From Pseudomonadota bacterium (GTDB taxonomy: Bacteria; Pseudomonadota; Gammaproteobacteria; Acidithiobacillales; Acidithiobacillaceae), in contig JAKBXD010000085.1 in NCBI GenBank assembly GCA_021840785.1, forward strand, positions 1-8,102: 8,102 nucleotides of DNA, written 5' to 3'. Each line of letters begins with the position of its first letter. Within the stretch, counting starts at the first letter, position 1. The position numbers and the translations under genes were made by a program. The notes beneath the pieces were generated by a model. It searched no databases, had not been told where the DNA came from, and was given only the letters and a program-made list of their open reading frames with translations. Shown here piece after piece: positions 5,080 through 8,102 of this stretch.

Positions 5080-5393
5080 ACTGGTTGAGGCGTCACACAC
5101 AGATGGATAATCTTACGGAGGGCAGTGACGATGCTTGCCGACCATTAAAGGAAAGCGGTAGATTGCAGGGAGGTGGTGGTCATGGGCGGTAACAGACTGA
5201 TAGCGGTCATTGAATTCGGCTAGAATGACCTACCCCGTGACCGGACATGAAATTGTGAAATTCACTGTTTTGTCTCATGTTTGATCGCGAACGGAAACGT
5301 CAAAAAATCAATCTGAAAGGATTTTTATGGCAACAGGAACATGAGACAGAATGATGCATCCTGTCTTGCCATTAGATAGCTTAACCCATTGTC
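5080..5393. other. Intergenic region with nested inverted repeats and aborted mini-ORFs
   Basis: This 314-nt region lies between convergent genes and has no credible full gene. It contains GGTCATT (5205-5211) with AATGACC (5224-5230), arms 12 nt apart. A perfect 11-bp pair, TGTCTCATGTT (5271-5281) and AACATGAGACA (5338-5348), lies 56 nt apart. AGACAG (5344-5349) and CTGTCT (5361-5366) could form a hairpin 3' of the minus-strand gene. Two good ribosome sites each precede a five-codon ORF: ACGGAGGGC (5118-5126) before ATG 5131 (MLADH), and AAAGGA (5316-5321) before ATG 5327 (MATGT). The mix of repeats and truncated starts looks like the scar of an insertion or deletion, but no transposase remains. 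Confidence 0.45.
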
Positions 5394-8045
5394 TCAAATG
5401 TGATGGCTACCATCATCCCGGCTTTCGCCTGTCATGGCCAGCAATTCGGCCAGCAGCAAGCCATTTTCCATATCCAGCAGGTTTCCCTGTTCCAGGGCTC
5501 CATCCGCATCCCCGGCATCAAAGCGTAACTTGGCCGCGCGGGCGATCTGATGCAGACGTTCGTGGCGACTGAGGAGCCGCGTAAATTGGGGTGTTCCATC
5601 AAAAAGGTGCTTTCCCTCCCCGCGCAACCATAGCCCCAGATGGCAATACTCCTCGGCATCACTTTCTATGACGTGGGCGGGAAATGGATTTTCCTGACGC
5701 AGCGCACCGATGAATTTCTCTACGCGCAGAATGTGCCCCTCCAGGAGAGGTGACAGAATCTCCAGGGTAGGCAAGAAATTCTTCGGCCGTGGAGCCGGGC
5801 GAAAATGGGCTATCCAGGCAGGAACGTCCTCGGCCGGAATCGGTCTGGAGAAAAAATACCCCTGCAGGTGGTTGCAGCCCATCTTCACCAGCAAGTCGGC
5901 GTGCTGTGCCGTTTCCACTCCCTCTGCGATCACGTCCATACCCAGCATGCGGCTGGCCGTGATAACCGCCGTAACGATGGCAAGATCCTTGGGATCATCG
6001 ATCGCATCCCGCACGAAACTCCGATCGATTTTGATGGAATCGGCCGGGAGCCGTTGGAGGTACGTCAGAGAGGCGTTGCCCGTGCCGAAGTCGTCGAGGG
6101 CAACACATACCCCCAGGCGATGGCAGGCGATCAGGCAGCTTTGCGCTCTTGGCATGTCGCGCAAAGGCGCCGATTCGGTGATTTCGATCTCGATCTGTTC
6201 CGGTCGCAGGCCGGGGTGCTTGGCCAGCACCTCCTGAAGATCCTCCAGGAACCGGGCATCCAGCAGGTGGCGTGTGCTGATATTGATCGATACGCGCAGT
6301 GGCAGGCCCGCCTCTTGCCAGAGGATGGCCTGATGCAGCGCCGCGTTCAGGACGAAGCGACCGATGGGCCGCGCGAGGCGGGGATGGTCCAGGGCGGAGA
6401 AAAAGGCGGCGGGTGCAAGCAAGCCCCTCTCCGGGTGTTGCAGGCGGATGAGGGCCTCCACGCCTACGACCACCCCAGTGCTGGATACGATCGGTTGGTA
6501 GTACAGCACCAGGCGGTTTTCCTGCAACGCCTGTTGCAACATGACACGCGTCCACGCTTCGGTCTGCATGGCCTCATCCAGGGCTAAGGTATGCAGATGA
6601 AACTGATCACGGCCCGCGTCCTTGGCGGCATAGAGCGCCATATCGGCGTGGCGTATCAGGGTACTGGCACTGCTGTCATCCAGTGGGAAAACGGTGACCC
6701 CCAGACTGCCTGTAACGCTGACCGCCTCGCCATCGATTTCCAGCGGCTCATGAATGGCGGCGAGTAGTCGCTCGCAGAGGCCATCGAGATCATCGAGGCG
6801 CTCCAAATCGGGCAACAGCAGACCGAACTCATCGCCACCCAGGCGCGCGAGGACATCTCCCGCCCGTAACCGCGCCTGCAGTCTTTGCACCACGGCTTGC
6901 AGCAACTGGTCTCCGGTGTCATGCCCCAAGCGGTCATTCACCTGCTTGAAACCATCCAAATCCAGGATGGCCACGGCCAGAAGCCGCTCGTGCCGCATGG
7001 TTTGGTTTCTGGCGTTCTCCAGGAAGTCCATGAAGAGGACACGGTTGGGCAAGGCGGTGAGGGGATCGCGCAAAAATTGGTTGCGCAGGACAAAAATCAG
7101 TTCCCCTAGATGGGCAAAGGCATCGAAGTATGTCGACCCAACCCGTTGGAAATAACCCTTTTCGCGCACGCCGATCAGGCCTACGCCACGCAAATTTCCT
7201 GTCCCGAAAGGAAAGATACCGATTTCCGCCATGTGATTGCGCAAGGCCTTTGTCCATTCCGGCGCTTGCGGATCATCCACGGATTGAATGAGGAGCCGAC
7301 CGCTTTTCAACGCCTCCCAGCAGGGATCTCCGGCGGTCTTCGGGATCTGCAGCGCAGGCAACCGGAACCCGGCCTGGTGCTCCAAGGTGAACGTCTCTCC
7401 CATGGCGTCGCTCACCATGTAACCGGCCAGACGTACGCTGCTGCTCTTGGAAGGCAAGGCTTCGCAGATCTGCTGCAGCAAATCATCCGGCCGCAAAGAC
7501 TCCTTGCCTCGAGGGACGGCAAGGACGCTCATCAGCACATCAGACAAGGCCAGCCTCTCAGAATCGGTCTCACGGGAGGCGTGGGCGTAGCCGTCGAGTT
7601 GAACCATGAGGTCACCGACCAGCAGACGGAACAGGGCGTCCCTCAGCAAATCCCGGTCACTCTCAGGAACCTGCACCTGAAGTATTTTTTGCCAATGGCG
7701 CCAGTAGAGAATATAGGCGCCGGCGATCCACGATGGTTCGATGCCGAGGCGGTGGTGCAGAGCCCCGATTCTGCGCATGGACTCCCCCCAGGGCTTGTCC
7801 ATATGGTTGGCCAGAAGGCCAGTGGCGTGTTCCGTCTGCTTCTGGATCAGGGCCTCCAGGCGCGCGCTGGAAAAATCCCGGAATACGGCGGCGGTGGTGG
7901 GGTGACTGAGCAGATAATCGTAAAAAGCGTGGGCAAGCGCCGGCGCTTCTTTATCCAAGGCATCGCGATAACGGTCGATGACCTGAAAGTCGGAATCCTG
8001 CAGGCCAAGAAACCCGGATAGAGTGCTATTATTGTCAATAATCAT
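5394..8045 (-). CDS. Globin-coupled GGDEF-EAL c-di-GMP enzyme with C-terminal CZB zinc domain
   Basis: An 883-residue cytoplasmic signalling enzyme with no membrane segment. An N-terminal protoglobin-type heme domain (about 15-160) has the proximal-helix motif LHHRLGIEPSWIAGAY, and His97 is the likely heme ligand by alignment to HemAT. A GAF-like region spans about 175-320. The GGDEF domain (about 326-485) has DLDGF metal residues Asp362/364, the signature GGDEF at 403-407 and an intact inhibitory RxxD at 394-397. The EAL domain (about 497-748) keeps EAL 530-532, Asn588, EITE (621-624), DDFGTG (651-656), Lys672, AEGVET and QGYFFSRP. Both cyclase and phosphodiesterase activities are therefore plausible. 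The C-terminal CZB domain (about 760-870) has His771, Cys801, His828 and His832. ATG 8045 is chosen. A TTG at 8090 adds 15 residues but has no ribosome site. Heme (O2, NO or CO) and zinc inputs would set c-di-GMP output, with allosteric product inhibition through the RxxD. Confidence 0.93.
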   Translation of the reverse strand: MIIDNNSTLSGFLGLQDSDFQVIDRYRDALDKEAPALAHAFYDYLLSHPTTAAVFRDFSSARLEALIQKQTEHATGLLANHMDKPWGESMRRIGALHHRLGIEPSWIAGAYILYWRHWQKILQVQVPESDRDLLRDALFRLLVGDLMVQLDGYAHASRETDSERLALSDVLMSVLAVPRGKESLRPDDLLQQICEALPSKSSSVRLAGYMVSDAMGETFTLEHQAGFRLPALQIPKTAGDPCWEALKSGRLLIQSVDDPQAPEWTKALRNHMAEIGIFPFGTGNLRGVGLIGVREKGYFQRVGSTYFDAFAHLGELIFVLRNQFLRDPLTALPNRVLFMDFLENARNQTMRHERLLAVAILDLDGFKQVNDRLGHDTGDQLLQAVVQRLQARLRAGDVLARLGGDEFGLLLPDLERLDDLDGLCERLLAAIHEPLEIDGEAVSVTGSLGVTVFPLDDSSASTLIRHADMALYAAKDAGRDQFHLHTLALDEAMQTEAWTRVMLQQALQENRLVLYYQPIVSSTGVVVGVEALIRLQHPERGLLAPAAFFSALDHPRLARPIGRFVLNAALHQAILWQEAGLPLRVSINISTRHLLDARFLEDLQEVLAKHPGLRPEQIEIEITESAPLRDMPRAQSCLIACHRLGVCVALDDFGTGNASLTYLQRLPADSIKIDRSFVRDAIDDPKDLAIVTAVITASRMLGMDVIAEGVETAQHADLLVKMGCNHLQGYFFSRPIPAEDVPAWIAHFRPAPRPKNFLPTLEILSPLLEGHILRVEKFIGALRQENPFPAHVIESDAEEYCHLGLWLRGEGKHLFDGTPQFTRLLSRHERLHQIARAAKLRFDAGDADGALEQGNLLDMENGLLLAELLAMTGESRDDGSHHI

Positions 8046-8057
8046 TAATGTGTTGCT

Positions 8058-8063
8058 CTTATA
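8058..8063 (-). promoter_or_regulatory. Possible -10 box for the globin-GGDEF-EAL gene
   Basis: On the minus strand TATAAG (8063-8058) matches the -10 consensus at five of six positions. No convincing -35 lies 16-18 nt upstream: the best is a poor TTC/CTTCAA-like element, and TTGCAC at 8090-8085 is 21 nt away. Transcription would begin about 8050-8052, giving a leader of only a few nucleotides before ATG 8045. If it is used, the message is nearly leaderless. The weak AAGAG near 8060-8056 would then not be transcribed. Confidence 0.25.
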
Positions 8064-8102
8064 AAGGGCGGTTTCAATTTTGAAGTGCAAAGCTACCGTT
8101 TA

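Noticed and set aside
5805..6587. A 260-codon open frame on the plus strand opposite the EAL-encoding part
   Set aside because: It is antisense to a protein with unmistakable GGDEF and EAL motifs. Its translation is Arg/Gln/His-rich without domains, a usual artefact of GC-rich coding DNA.
7110..8021. A 303-codon open frame on the plus strand opposite the globin and GAF-like part
   Set aside because: Antisense to the conserved sensor region; no ribosome site, no recognisable domain, and composition typical of a shadow frame.
1..8102. CRISPR arrays, tRNA or rRNA genes, transposase genes, toxin-antitoxin or restriction modules
   Set aside because: No regularly spaced repeats, no cloverleaf with a CCA-type end, and no matching protein motifs were seen on either strand.

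Overview
The window looks like chromosomal DNA from a Gram-negative proteobacterium. It encodes lipoproteins with clear lipoboxes, an outer-membrane beta-barrel ending in phenylalanine, and a multi-domain c-di-GMP enzyme. The style of the exported proteins and of the globin-GGDEF-EAL protein would suit an Acidithiobacillus-like acidophile. That assignment is an inference from memory: there is no rRNA or other marker gene here.

Layout. Positions 1-79 may hold the last codons of a gene entering from the left. Positions 196-1294 (+) are a tight run of three exported proteins: a proline-rich secreted protein, a lipoprotein and a glycine-zipper lipoprotein. The run is closed by a strong intrinsic terminator at 1319-1353. 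A small proline/tyrosine-rich lipoprotein (1415-1648, -) converges on that terminator. A 465-nt divergent intergenic region follows, with one candidate micro-ORF and an inverted repeat. Next comes an outer-membrane beta-barrel gene (2114-2785, +) and a large Tyr/Pro/Gly-rich secreted protein (2958-3599, +), ended by a hairpin at 3616-3639. Positions 3640-3850 hold a non-coding stretch that may be a dispersed repeat. Two further secreted proteins follow on the + strand: an AT-rich, cysteine-containing orphan (3851-4525) and a probable DUF3617-type protein (4633-5079). After a 314-nt region of inverted repeats and aborted mini-ORFs, the right third is one large minus-strand gene (5394-8045). It is read as heme-globin sensor, GAF-like region, GGDEF, EAL and a C-terminal CZB zinc-binding domain.

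How it fits together. All eight left-hand proteins that can be called carry export signals, and three of them are proline/tyrosine/glycine low-complexity proteins. The left two thirds therefore look like an accessory cell-envelope or surface locus. The right-hand gene is a second-messenger hub of the kind that controls attachment and biofilm. A functional link between the two (surface proteins controlled through c-di-GMP) is possible, but only proximity supports it. The strongest observation is the five-part architecture of the c-di-GMP protein. Its four C-terminal zinc-ligand candidates are spaced exactly as in E. coli DgcZ, as I recall that protein.
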